DNA from: Rhinopomastus cyanomelas
Taxonomy: Eukaryota; Chordata; Aves; Bucerotiformes; Rhinopomastidae
Length of the DNA: 64,000 bases
Reading direction: 5' to 3'
Assembly: GCA_013400115.1 (NCBI GenBank)
Contig: VXBP01002354.1
Span: forward strand, 62,001-126,000
The notes under the pieces are model-generated. The model searched no databases. It was not told the origin of the DNA and saw nothing but the letters and a program-made list of their open reading frames with translations. Of the stretch, positions 1-10,800 are shown in pieces. Every line of letters begins with the position of its first letter. The first letter of the stretch is position 1. The position numbers and the translations under genes were made by a program.

Positions 1-560
1 GGGCCGCCCCGCCGCAGCCCCGGCCCCGCCCGCCGCCATTTTGCTGCGCCGCCGGGCTGGGGCCCGAGTTCCGCGCCTCCCGCGCCCGCTCGGGCCCGCT
101 CTGCTGCGGGAGTCTGGCGGGAGCGCGGTCGGGCAGTGCGGCGCCAGCAGGGTTGCGTTGCGTTAATAAAGCTCAAACCCGCGGCTCCGAGGGGCCCTGG
201 GGCCTTCCGTGTGTCCGGGGGCAGCCCCGCCAGTGCTGCGGGGCCCGGCAGCCAGGCCAGGCCGCACCGCGCGTCACGGGCCGGCCTTGCGTGCTCCCCA
301 GGGGCCTCCTTTCACGCCTCCGCTCTCGGTTGGAGCCCCCCCGGCCTCCCTCCCCGCGCAAGGATGGGCCACCGGGCCGCCCCTGCCCTGACCCGAGACA
401 GAGGCCCCCGCGGGGCGTAGGTGCCCCCGCTACCCTTCCTCGGTCTCGGGCTGCTCCCGAGGCGCCTTAACGTGAGCGCTGCGGTGCGAGAGCCCCCGCA
501 GGCTGGCGAGCGCCCGGGTCACGCAGGGACGGGAAGCGAGGGACGGACGTCAGCTTTATG
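1..560. promoter_or_regulatory. CpG island at left edge, probable promoter of a leftward gene
   Basis: The first ~560 bases are very rich in G+C and CpG, then composition falls sharply. On the minus strand an AAAATGGCGGC element (ATG at 39-37) combines a YY1-type promoter motif with a possible start codon. It opens an Ala/Gly-rich frame that runs off the window after 13 codons. In the human order PDP2 lies beyond CA7 on the same strand as CA7, so a leftward PDP2 promoter is the natural candidate. That identity is inference from synteny only, because no PDP2 coding sequence is visible. Plus-strand reading frames here are GC-driven and match nothing I recognise. Confidence 0.5.
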
Positions 561-2712
561 GCTTGCGGTGAAACAGCTCCTGGCCATGCAAGAGCAGCCA
601 AGCAGAACCAAACTGGTACAGTTGAGGGTCGCCCGTAAGAAGAGCGTCAGGACAGCCTTGGCGCAGGTGGAGAAGCCATCTGCAGTTCCTGTTTGCCTGA
701 CTGACCTGTTGGAGTGGAAGAGGTCACCTGCAGCAGCCCTTACCTTCGCCTCTGCTTTGCTCTACTGCTCACAGGTACCAGCAGTCGTTTCTGGGTCTCC
801 GTCCTGGCTGAACCATTCTGTGTTTCAGCTCTCCTACCCCTCACAGTGATAAAACCTCTCACGGCAGCCTGAGAGCTGCTCCAAGCTGCCTGTGCTCCCA
901 GCACGTCAGACTGGATGCTGATTGCAATGAGACTGAGATCCTGCTTCAGAGCGTTTGGCTCTGCTGCTGACCCGCAGTGCTAGCAGAACACAGTGGAAGT
1001 CCACTCTGGTGGGGTTTGAGGAAGGAGCAGTTACTGCTCAGGCTGGAAGCATGTTTGCCTTTGGGAGTATCTTGGTCTGGGTGATCCTGCTGTGTTGGGG
1101 GATTGGACTGGATGATCTTTCACGGTCCCGTCCAATCCCTAATGTTGTGTGATCTCTATGGCCGCAGTGCCTTGGTTGCCGTCGCGCTCCGCCTCGTTAA
1201 TTTGCACGGGAAAAATTCAAACTCAGGTTTCATGAAATAAAACTGAGGCTTGGTTTTGATTCGCTGCTCATGGCTGGGCTGAGCTTCAGCGCCAGGCATG
1301 CTGTGCCGGGTGAATTCAGAAGCCAATGTGACTAAGTGCAGGGGTGTTAGACTGCAGAGCAAACGCTGCTTTTCGAGCTTTTGAAGGATAACGAGAGCTG
1401 TTCCCTTGTGCAGTCAGCAGCTCCTGGCACCTTCACAGACACAGCTCTGTGCACATTTCTCTGATGTTTGTTTAGGCCCTGTTCCAGCTCACGTTAAAGC
1501 CGGTGACGGTGTTGGCAGACCTCAGTAGGTTTCAGATAAGGCAGAGGGTTTATTTGAGCCTGAAAGGTTGCTCTGAGAAAGGCTGTTGTGTGACGTGGTG
1601 GGGCCACTTGAGCACGTGGTGTCTGCTGATCTGGGGAGCTGCTACACAGATGGACCCTGCCTGGTGTGTGAGACCTAGAGAAGGTGGTTCAGCCAGCGTG
1701 CCGGTTGGTGTGATTGGAGGGGTGTGAGCCTTCATTCATGTCCCAGTGTGCTGAGTCTGATGTTCCTCACCAGAACCCAGCTGTCTGCTGCACTGAGCCA
1801 TCTCGTGGCCCTGCAGCATCAGGCTGTCCTCAGACCTGACAAAAGAGCTGTTTTCCCTGGGGGAGTTGTGCTTCGGCTTCCTGCCTGGTAATTTGATGAG
1901 TAGATGCAGTGGAGAGAAAGGGAGCAAAGGGGATGTGGGTGCCGCCACCTCTACTGTGGGTCCTCAACACTGCGTGTCATGGTTTGAATTTTCACAAAGG
2001 CACCTGGGCACCTGAGATTCACGAACCTCTTAGAAACAGTGAGAAACCAGGAAACAAACTCCCTCCAGATCTGCTGAAATGATTGCACTTTCCTGGTTAG
2101 GCTGTAGCAAAGCCCAGTCCTTGATCTTCTGTGCAATCTAAAACAAACACTCGAATGCCAGGAAAGCCAACTGGCTGCAAGACATGTCAGTGAGCAGAGG
2201 GCAATGCAACTAAGAGCCCTACGGAAAGCGCCATCCCCACGGCAGCTCTGTTCAACCTCTGCTGTTACAGCGGAGGCTCAGTGGTGCGTTGGTGTGAAGT
2301 TGCAGGGGTTCAGCTGAAGGTCCAGTTGCAGTGAGTGCAGTTGGACTGCTGCGAGGGCCTGTCTGCTTGCTGTGGTGGGATCTGATTGCCACGTTGAGAC
2401 TTTTTGCTGGACGTTGCTTACAAACCAGTTTAAGTCAGACTGAACTCCATGTTTGGCTAAGGCTCTGTGCTGCTGTGTGCTTCCTGCGGACAGCTCTCAA
2501 CTGCAGGCAAGTCTTCTGGCTTGGTATGAAGTGCTCATAGTCGGAAAGTACACTCCCTTCCTCCCTGTCCTCCTTCCAGCTGCTCCAACAGATGAACAGT
2601 CTGAGCTGACCCCAGAATGGCCATGCTGGACATTCCACTGTGTTAATGTGAAATGAGGTGAAGCGACAGTTTGCAAAGCTGGGTCGCTGCTCACAACCTG
2701 GGCTGATAATAA
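560..2712. other. intergenic sequence without a recognisable gene
   Basis: Apart from a short CR1 3' end at 1075-1156 I see no exon with flanking splice sites, no conserved protein and no structured RNA. Open frames of 60-140 codons occur but resemble nothing known to me. Confidence 0.5.
1075..1156 (+). mobile_element. CR1 LINE, 3' end fragment
   Basis: The segment carries the CR1 3' signature seen in all other copies here: a GATCCTGCTGTG-like stretch, then GGATTGGACTGGATGATCTTTC, then a TCCAATCCCTAATG tail. It is 5'-truncated. Confidence 0.8.
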
Positions 2713-2969
2713 ATCACAGAACATTGGGGATTGGAAGGGACCTCGGAAGATCACCCAGTCCAATCCCCCTGCCACAGCAGGATCCCCTAGATCCAGTTGC
2801 ACAGGAACAGGGCCAGGTGGGTTTGAAATGTTTCCTCAGAAGGAGACTCCACAACCCCCTGGGCAGCCCCTGCCAGGGCACTGTCACCCTCACTGGGAAG
2901 AAGGGCCTTCTCACACTGATGTGGAGCCTCCTCTCTTTCAGCTCACACCCGCTGCCCCTTGTCCTATAA
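2713..2969 (-). mobile_element. CR1 LINE, 5'-truncated (young subfamily)
   Basis: The sequence reads as the reverse complement of the CR1 3' region, starting with AATCACAGAACATT and GGATTGGAAGGGACCT. About 257 bases are present. It lies 170 bases from an oppositely oriented copy. Confidence 0.9.
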
Positions 2970-3138
2970 CACAGACTTTTGTTCAGCCTTAGCTCTGCTT
3001 TTTTTCCTGAAATGGCCCCTTTTTTATCTTTCTGACCTTTGCACAGCACACAAAGCACTGCCTGCTGACAATGTACCTTGCAACACTTCTTCCCTGACAC
3101 TTAGATTTGGGTTAATTTACACTCGCAGTGACATTCGC

Positions 3139-3636
3139 TTCTGGGCCCCTCAGCTCCAGAGGGACACAGAGCTGCTGGAGAGAGCCCAGTGCAGAGCCAC
3201 AGAGATGGTGGAGGGAGGGGAGCATCTCCCTGCTGAGGAAAGGCTGAGGGAGCTGGGGCTCTGGAGCTGGGAAAAAAGGAGCCTGAGGGGTGACCCCATG
3301 GATGTTGATCAAGATGTGAAGGGTGGGTGTGAGGAGGATGGAGCCAGGCTCTGCTCAGGGGCACCCAGTGACAGGACAAGGGGCAGCGGGTGTGAGCTGG
3401 AGCAGAGGAGGTTCCCCATCAGTGTGAGAAGGACCTTGTTGGCAGTGAGGGTGCCAGAGCCCTGGCAGGGGCTGCCCCAGGCGGATGTGGAGTCTCCTTC
3501 TCTGGAGACTTTTCAAACCCTCCTGGCCATGTTCCTGTGCGACTGGATCTAGGGGATCCTGCTGTGGCAGAGGGATTGGACCAGATGATCTTTCAAGGTC
3601 CTTTCCAATCACTCATGTTTTCTGGTTCTGTGATTC
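3139..3636 (+). mobile_element. CR1 LINE, 5'-truncated, ~500 bp (young subfamily)
   Basis: One of the longest copies of the dominant subfamily. It runs from the CTGGGCCCCTCAGCTCCA segment through the CAGAGCTGCTGGAGAGAG block to the TTCTGTGATTC tail. It keeps an open frame by chance; no intact reverse transcriptase region is included. Confidence 0.92.
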
Positions 3637-3639
3637 ATT

Positions 3640-5175
3640 GTTAGAAATCACTGCATCAGCTGTGTCACTGAAATTGCCTACAAGTCCTCCTCTCATTGCA
3701 GAGGATGGAAAAAGCCCCCGCCCCTAAGTGGAACCTTAACTACAGCTAGGTTGAACAGGGTAGGGTGCAGTTGGCCAGGCAGAGGGTATCTTCTCTCTGT
3801 CAGGGAAAAGAGGAAGAAAACATGGTAAGTGATGAGTTCTCTGTGGTAAGAATGATTCTGTCTGAGGAAGGAGTTTCAGGAGTGTGTAGCAGAGCCTGCA
3901 CTTCAGTTTCTCTCCCCCAGTCCTCTAAACACAGCTGCTGTCCAGGTGTCACTCTGTCACCTGCAGTGTTTGCACTGCATTTGCCTTCAGAGGGTTTAGG
4001 GTTGCGGCAGGGATGGGCACAGAGCCACTAGATGGCACGTTCAGTCCAGCTTGTACAGCTCTGCGGCCTGAGCTGCTGCCCTAAGAATAGCTCCTTGTGT
4101 TCTCTGGGGGTGACAGCTATGATCCTCTTACAAGTGAGGCCAGGACTTCCCAGAGTAGGTAGAGTCAACTGCTGGCCTTCCCAGCCCGTGGTTGGAGGAA
4201 GCGGAGGATGACATGTGTCCTAGAAAGCAGCCTTGCTGGAGCAGCTTTGCGGGGTAACACAGAGAGAAGGCTGCTGCTCAGGAGGAAAACTGAGTGTCTG
4301 TAAATCCTCCAGAGGTGTTGATGCCTGGCGCAGGAGCTTCACCCCATGAATTGCCTTTGTGGGGGACACTGGTACGAGAAGCAGTAGCTAGAATTCTGTT
4401 GGACCCCAGACAGACTGCAAAGAGCAGATTGATTCCTGCAGCCCTACAAACCCCGTTGTGAATCGATGCTTATGTCTGTACACACCAGCCCTGAGGCACG
4501 GCTCAGGTCACAAGCGGAGTTGTCACAGCAGGGGTCTGTCCTGTTACAGCTGGTCTCTTCTGAGGGTCTGTACACTGCACGGTGCTTGGCTCTCATTGTC
4601 CTCACCTCACACACAGCAACGTTAGTGTTGTTAAGAGGACTAACGTTCTTACTCCCAGACCTGAATGATTCTGTGATTCTCTTTCTTCATGGCAAAAGCA
4701 GACCATGTTCTCCAATCCAACCTCTGCAAACGAAGCCTGTGGGTAAGGTGAGCTGTGTTGCTGAAGGAAGGTGCGGTTCCGTTTGTCCAGAAACCGAGCA
4801 CCCTGGGGGATTCAGCGTTTAAGTCTCTTTACAACAGCTAAGCTTTTACAACAACCTTGTGAGCTAAACGTTATCCCCCTGTTGCTCATCAGCAAACCAC
4901 CCTTAAAGAAGCTTAAGGCTGCGCTGAAGGTCACTGAGCAGGCAGGTTCTGTGGGTAAATACAATTGTTGTTGAACTCTCTATTACAGAGAGATCAAGCA
5001 GTTATGGCAGAGGGAAAACTGTGCAGAGTGTGGTGTACAAACCCCCTTTGTGAACATCTGAGTGTGCAGAAGCCTGACTACACGGCTAGAAAGAGAGCCA
5101 ACACGGACAGTGCTGCTCAGAGCCCTGCTGTCAGCAACCCTGCTCATGCTGCGCAGCACCGCTGCAGTAGTTAAC
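3640..5175. other. intergenic sequence with a MIR-like relic
   Basis: No gene seen. A short CR1-like 3' tip (TGAATGATTCTGTGATTCT, near 4662-4682) and the MIR-like relic at 4815-4965 are the only recognisable elements. Confidence 0.45.
4815..4965 (+). repeat. MIR-like ancient SINE relic
   Basis: The segment ACAACAACCTTGTGAGCT, then TTATCCCC, then a diverged AAGCTTAAGG..GAAGGTCACTGAGCAGG follows the order of the conserved MIR core (acaaccctgtgaggt / ttatccccattttacag / gttaag..aaggtcacacagc). It is strongly diverged, as expected for a pre-avian SINE. Confidence 0.5.
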
Positions 5176-5523
5176 CAACCCCCTGCCACAGCAGGATCCC
5201 CCAGATCCACTCACACAGGAACATGCCCAAGCAGGGTTGAAATGTCTCCACAGAAGGAGACTCCACAGCCTCACTGGGCAGCCCCTGCCAGAGCTCTGGC
5301 ACCCTCACTGGGAACAAGGTCCTTCTCACACTGATGTGCAAACTCCTCGGTCCCAGCTCACACCCGCTGCCTCTTGTCTTATCACTGGGTGCCCCTGAGC
5401 AGAGGCTGGCTCCATCCTCCTGACACCCACCCTTCACATATTGATCAGCAGTCATGGGGTCACCCCTCAGGCTCCTTTTTTCCCAGCTCAAGAGGCTAAG
5501 CTCCCTCAGCCTCTCCTCCATGG
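5176..5523 (-). mobile_element. CR1 LINE, missing its 3' tip
   Basis: Reverse complement of the young CR1 subfamily, from CCCCCTGCCACAGCAGGATCC to CTCAGCCTCTCCTCCATGG. The terminal ~50 bases with the CACAGAACATT tail are absent, so the copy is truncated at both ends. Confidence 0.9.
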
Positions 5524-6199
5524 TAATGTTGGTTACCCTTTAACCAGGAAAATGTTTTGATATACCCCCAACGACATGTCCTTGGGACACAGAACAGACA
5601 GGGGTCTTTTGACTGTCTGCATTTTAAAATCAGCCTCTCTCCACAGGATTTTACTGAGCAGGGATGTAAAATTCCTCACAAAAATAACGTGAGCAGGACT
5701 GGGCAGTCACTCAAGGCACAGAACGCATCAGCCTCTGAGCAAAAGGATTAAACTGAAGGAGAAATTGCTAGTCCCAAGAGCCGGGGAGAGTTGTGATGCA
5801 GACAAAAGAGCTTTTAGTCAGAGGTAGGCTTTCTGTAACTGGGCTGAAAGGCACCCAAACCTGGGGAGGGATCACTCCGACCTGCACTTGCATTACTCTA
5901 CTGCAGCATAATGATGGTTTCCCTGAAACCAAAGCTGTGTGACCAAGGCACTGTGAGCCCACCTGTAGGTGTCAAGCAGTGTTTGTGTAAATGAAGCGAC
6001 ACCATTCCTCTGGGATTTAAGTAGGGAGAAGTAGGTCTATTCAAAATAGAGGACAAAGGAGATGGAGAGTTGATTTTGAAGTTTCATTTATTTCATTTGT
6101 TGACTGAATACAGATCCATTCAATAGACTGGACACAGTACCAGCCTGCATGACCAGCGCTGTTAACTCATAGCAGCTACAAACAAGTGCAGTTTGTAGT

Positions 6200-6362
6200 G
6201 ATTCTGTTTCCTTTGCATCGGCTGCACAAGAACCTCACATCTAAATCACTGCTTACAACAGCCCTGTGAGGTAGGTCAGTGTTACCCTCATTTCACACAC
6301 AGGGAAAGAGAGGAAGTTCTTTGCCAATGTACCAGAGGAGCTGTGGAAGGGTTAGGGTCTGG
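6200..6362 (+). repeat. MIR-like ancient SINE relic
   Basis: CTTACAACAGCCCTGTGAGG TAGGT, followed by TTACCCTCATTTCACA, GAAAGAGAGGAAGTTCTTTG and GGTTAGGGTCTGGAACC, reproduces the MIR core and its gene-distal part in the right order and spacing. This is the clearest of three MIR-like segments in the window. Confidence 0.62.
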
Positions 6363-6434
6363 AACCATAGTGTTTCATTCCTTGCACTGTGTCTTCATCT
6401 CCTGCTGAAAAGGGAGCAGTAGCTGTTCCCTTCC

Positions 6435-6648
6435 TTTCCCCCGTTGCTTTCCTTGACGTTGTGCGTCTTGGGTGATCCCTCCATCTCCTTTCCCCCGTTG
6501 CTTTCCTTGACGTTGTGCGTCTTGGATGATCCCTCCATCTCCTTTCCCCCGTTGCTTTCCTTGACGTTGTGCGTCTTGGGTGATCCCTCCATCTCCTTTC
6601 CCCCGTTGCTTTCCTTGACGTTTTACATCTTGGATGATTCCTTCATCT
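6435..6648 (+). repeat. 54-bp minisatellite, four copies
   Basis: Four head-to-tail copies of a 54-base unit beginning TTTCCCCCGTTGCTTTCC start at 6435, 6489, 6543 and 6597. Copies 1-3 differ at one or two positions. Copy 4 is more diverged at its end. The unit length is a multiple of three, which is why open frames with an 18-residue period appear on both strands; they are not a gene. Confidence 0.93.
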
Positions 6649-6834
6649 AAGTAGATGAAAACTGATGGACATCAACAGTTTATCTGGACTATGCGGATGA
6701 AGCAGAACATCTGAAGCACAGAACCGAGGTTAACTGAATCTACACTGGGTAGCTCCAGACAATGTCACTGTAGTGAGTCCCAGAGCCACGAGTGAGCTGT
6801 CACTAAGCTGCAGAAGCAGTACCTCTGCCACATT

Positions 6835-6886
6835 CACAGAACATTAGGGATGGGAAGTGACCTCGAAAGATCTAGTCCAATCGCCC
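6835..6886 (-). mobile_element. CR1 LINE 3' tip
   Basis: About 50 bases of CR1 terminal sequence in reverse complement: CACAGAACATTAGGGATGGG, then GACCTCGAAAGATCTAGTCC. Confidence 0.8.
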
Positions 6887-6905
6887 CAGATGGCTCTTAA
6901 GCAAC

Positions 6906-6911
6906 TTTATT
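6906..6911 (-). promoter_or_regulatory. candidate CA7 poly(A) signal
   Basis: TTTATT on the plus strand reads AATAAA on the minus strand, about 910 bases past the CA7 stop codon. It is the first canonical hexamer I find downstream. The implied 3' UTR of ~0.9 kb is plausible but unsupported by transcript data. Confidence 0.35.
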
Positions 6912-7821
6912 CTGAAGAGGTAAATGGACTCAGGACTGATGAAGCCTCCTGCGTGACTGCCACGATGAGGGGATTGCTTGTGCAGTAATCGTATGCGGTG
7001 CTGTCAAGGTCTACCCTGTTAGGTCCCTAAAGTAAAACACCTACTTTCTTTAGGTCAGGCAACGCAGGAGGTCGTATTGCAGAGCAGGTCGCTTCCCTGA
7101 GGTAGTATCTGAGGAGTGGAGAACCACAAAACTCCATCCTGAACCACCGTGCAGTGCCCATTCAGCCAGACAGCTGGCTTTTAAACACAGCCTTCCTGTT
7201 GGTTCTTAGGTGGGACATCAACTAGCGTCGTAGAAGAGGGGCTTACACACACGACCGTAAGTAGCTGTAACGCCGTTTCCATCCCTGTGCCTCCTTGGGG
7301 AGAGTCGACACCTTCTGTCTGGTGCTACTTGTGTGCGGTGCCCACAGGGAGCGAGAGGACAGCTACAGCAGCCTTTAGTACAGTCAGACAGAGCTCAGCC
7401 AGTGCCAACAGGACGGCAGGAAGGACAAACTAAGTCAAATGTGTCCAAAATTCTGGACTGCTTGTTCATCGTGTTAGTGCGACAGTGAGAAGCTGCAGCC
7501 ACCTGCATCTGTAGATAACTGCATCGCTTCCCTTCTTACATTCAGGAGGATTTCACCTTCATCCCAAGCTTTGGGTTTTCACATCTTTGAGCTGTCTAGC
7601 TGACTCAGCTCTCCCTTCCACTAAGAAGAACTAGCTAAGAGATGCCATTTCTCCAGAGAATGAGCAATTCAAATAAAACACACAGTCAGGGGATTGTCCC
7701 TCTCCCAGAGGGCTGTTCATAGAATGACTCGTGCTCCATGAGCGGTCAGACAATCCAAGGTTGTTTACAGCATCACAGGTGTGGAAGCTCTTGGATATCT
7801 CAGGGCTACGACCAGTTCTCT

Positions 7822-10800
7822 TCAGGCCTTGAAGGAAGCTCGAACCACTCTGCCCTTAAGAGGTTGAGGGGGGCGGAAGTTATTCACCATTTGGATCCTC
7901 TGGTCCTCCTCACCGGTGAAGAGGAGCATGCGGAACTTCTCCAGCTGTAAAGTTGGGTGAAACAAGGTACCGCATAACCCCTTCAGAAAAGCACCAAGTG
8001 CTCTGAACGTGCTCCTCTGCTAATAGAGCAACATCCAGCAAAGATGCTCAACTACTGAACAGGCTGATTATTCACAGACTGATGGGGTCATGCAGAATCA
8101 CAGCACATTAGGGACTGGAAGGGACCTCGAAAGATCATCCAGTCCAGCCCTCCTGCCACAGCAGGATCACCTTTGCTGCACTGTGGATCAAGACAGTCGT
8201 TGCCTCTTTATGCAGTGTTGAGTCCTACAAGGGCTGAGGGAGTACAAGAGTTTACCTGCTTCGCAGAGATCCTGATGGGCTCCTTCAGCACTATCCACGT
8301 CACGCTCTCGTTAAGGGGGGGTGTTGTCAGGGAGCCAAGGTACGTCCAGTAATCCAGACTCAAAGGCAGGAGACATTTGGGGTTGAAGCTTCTAAATTGC
8401 GCTTTTGTTCCCTGGAGCACGGGTGATAAAGAGATATTAAAATCACGCTGTTAAGTAGAGGTTCAAGAGCTGTTTTAAAGGGGGAAAGAAAGCTTGAGCA
8501 GTATTAAAAAGGGAAAGCCTATAAGGGTTTATTTGCTTCAATAGCTGCTGTTATCCAAGCGCCGTAGAGCAGGTGCGATCCCTGCTGCAGGCTTACTGGA
8601 CTCCAAACTCTTGCCCCATTGCCTCTGCCCAAGTTGAGCTTCGTCACCAAAGGTCTACCAATACTGCTGGAAGTATGGCAGTGGAACATCTCCCTGCTGA
8701 GGAAAGGCTGAGGGAGCTGGGGCTCTTGAGCTGGGAAAAAAAGGACCCTGAGAAGTGACCCCGTGGATGTTGGTCAGTATGGAAAGGGCGGGTGTCAGGA
8801 GGATGGAGCCAGGCTCTGCTCAGGGGCACCCGGTGACAGGACAAGGGGCAGTGGGTGTGAGCTGGAAGAGAGGAGGTTGCACATCAGTGTGATAAGGACC
8901 TTCTTCCCCGTGAGGGTGCCAGAGCCCTGTCAGGGGCTGCCCAGGAGGCTGTGGAGTCTCCTTCTGTGGAGATGTTTCAAACCCCCCTGGGCGTGTTCCT
9001 ACGCAACTAGATCTAGGCAGAGGGACTGGACTGGATGATCTTTCAAGGTCCCTCCCAGCCTCTAGTGATTCTCTGATTAGTGTTCAGCGTCAGCTACTGA
9101 GCACTTGGCTGCACAGTTCCTTCTCTCATTGCTTCCTACTCTTTGTGCTCTGGAGGACTTGGTCGCACTCAGTGTCTGACAGGACAGATATGAACTTTAA
9201 AAATCCCATGTTGAAGTCTAAAATTAGAGGCTCAACCAAAAGTCCAGTAGAGTCGGGAGATGCTGCCTCATCTACCACCACCTAGGGCAGAGCTTTTTCA
9301 TCCTGCAGGAGCATCTGACAGGTACTTTGGTGGGTCAGAAAGCACTGCCCAGTTGTCTGTGAGGGTGCTCAGAAGGAACAGGAGGAGTAGCTTATCCCTA
9401 GAGGCCAGCCTGCAACCCTTCCACCACTACAGCCCAGGGAAAGCTGTTTCTTTCCTGCAAGTGGAAGAAATCGCTTAAATACCAAAGGATCATTCAGTGC
9501 CAACAGCCTACATCTTGCTGTCGCTTTCTCTCACAAGGACACACAAAAATCACAAGCCCACTCACGTATTAGATGGGGTTTGTTCTGCACCTCAGAACTT
9601 GTGTTCTGGAAGCCTCACGTAAACCCAGAGCCACGCAAATAGGATTTTATTTTAGATAAAGGAGCTTTGGAGGGGAAGAGAACACAAGCACAGTGACATT
9701 AACGAATGCAGGTTCTGGCCTGGGCGAGTTTCCAGGTCTGTCTCAACCATGTGTATAAGCTCCATTTTTCAAGGATATCCCAGAAACAGTTAAAGAACGT
9801 CAAACTTACTTTAAATTTCACCATGTACAAAGCATCAGTGAGCCTGTTCATGTTGGCATGTTCTCTCCCAATCTGCAAGAACCAAGTAGACCGGTTAGAT
9901 CAGAATGACCACAGTCCAGTTCCGGGCCCCTCATCCCCAGAAGGACACAGAGCTGCTGGAGAGAATCCAGCGCAGAGCCACAGAGGGGATGAAGGGAGGG
10001 GAGCATCTCCCTGTTGAGCAAAGCCTAAGGGAGCTGCATCTCTTGATCTGGGAAAAAAGGAGCCTGAGGGGTGACCCCATGAATGTTGGTAAATATGGAA
10101 AGGGTGGGTGTGAGGAGGATGGAGCCAGGCTCTGCTCAGGGGCACCCAGTGACAGGACAAGGGGAAGCGGGTGTGAGCTGGAAGAAAGGAGGTTCCACAT
10201 CAGTGTGAGAAGGACCTTGTTGGCAGTGAGGGTGCCAGAGCCCTGGCAGGGGCTGCCCAGGGGGGTTGTGGAGTCTCTTCCGTGGAGACTTTTCAAACCC
10301 TCCTGGCCATGTTCCTGTGCGACTGGATCTGGGGGATCCTGCTGTACTGGGGGGGGATTGGACTGAATGATCTTTCGAGGTCCCTCCCAACCCCTGATGT
10401 TCTGTGAGTGATGCTTGGAATAGGTGTCTCTCATCTGATCAAGTACACATTCTTGCTCAAGTTTAACAACAGTTTGCTGCAAGCTGCTGCTTCTAGCCAG
10501 TCATGTGTTTTTCTCAAGCCCTTCTGAAATCCATGGCATGGTTCTTAAACACTTGACAGCAGAGTGCTCCTCACCATGTAAACAGACTATTTTTGTGATG
10601 CTTACCTCCAAGAACACACCAACTACTGCCAGGCCATCTGGAGCTGCTGCTGCCTCTCCAAACGTCGCATATTTCCTGGCGTTCCAGTGAACTAAGTGGA
10701 GCTGTAAAGAGAGGCAGAGATGGGAGCTGTGAGCATCCTTTGTGTCAAGTTAGAAGGCCCGTGCCTTCCCCTAACTTTGCAGGACTTTCTCAAGGGCCTC

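Noticed and set aside
421..849. 142-codon plus-strand open frame at the left CpG island
   Set aside because: No recognisable domain, composition driven by GC bias, no splice or poly(A) context; I do not call it a gene.
2959..3552. 197-codon open frame
   Set aside because: It is mostly CR1 3' sequence read in one frame; it is not a reverse transcriptase or host gene.
6395..6650. Repetitive proteins with an 18-residue period on both strands
   Set aside because: They are translations of the 54-bp minisatellite.
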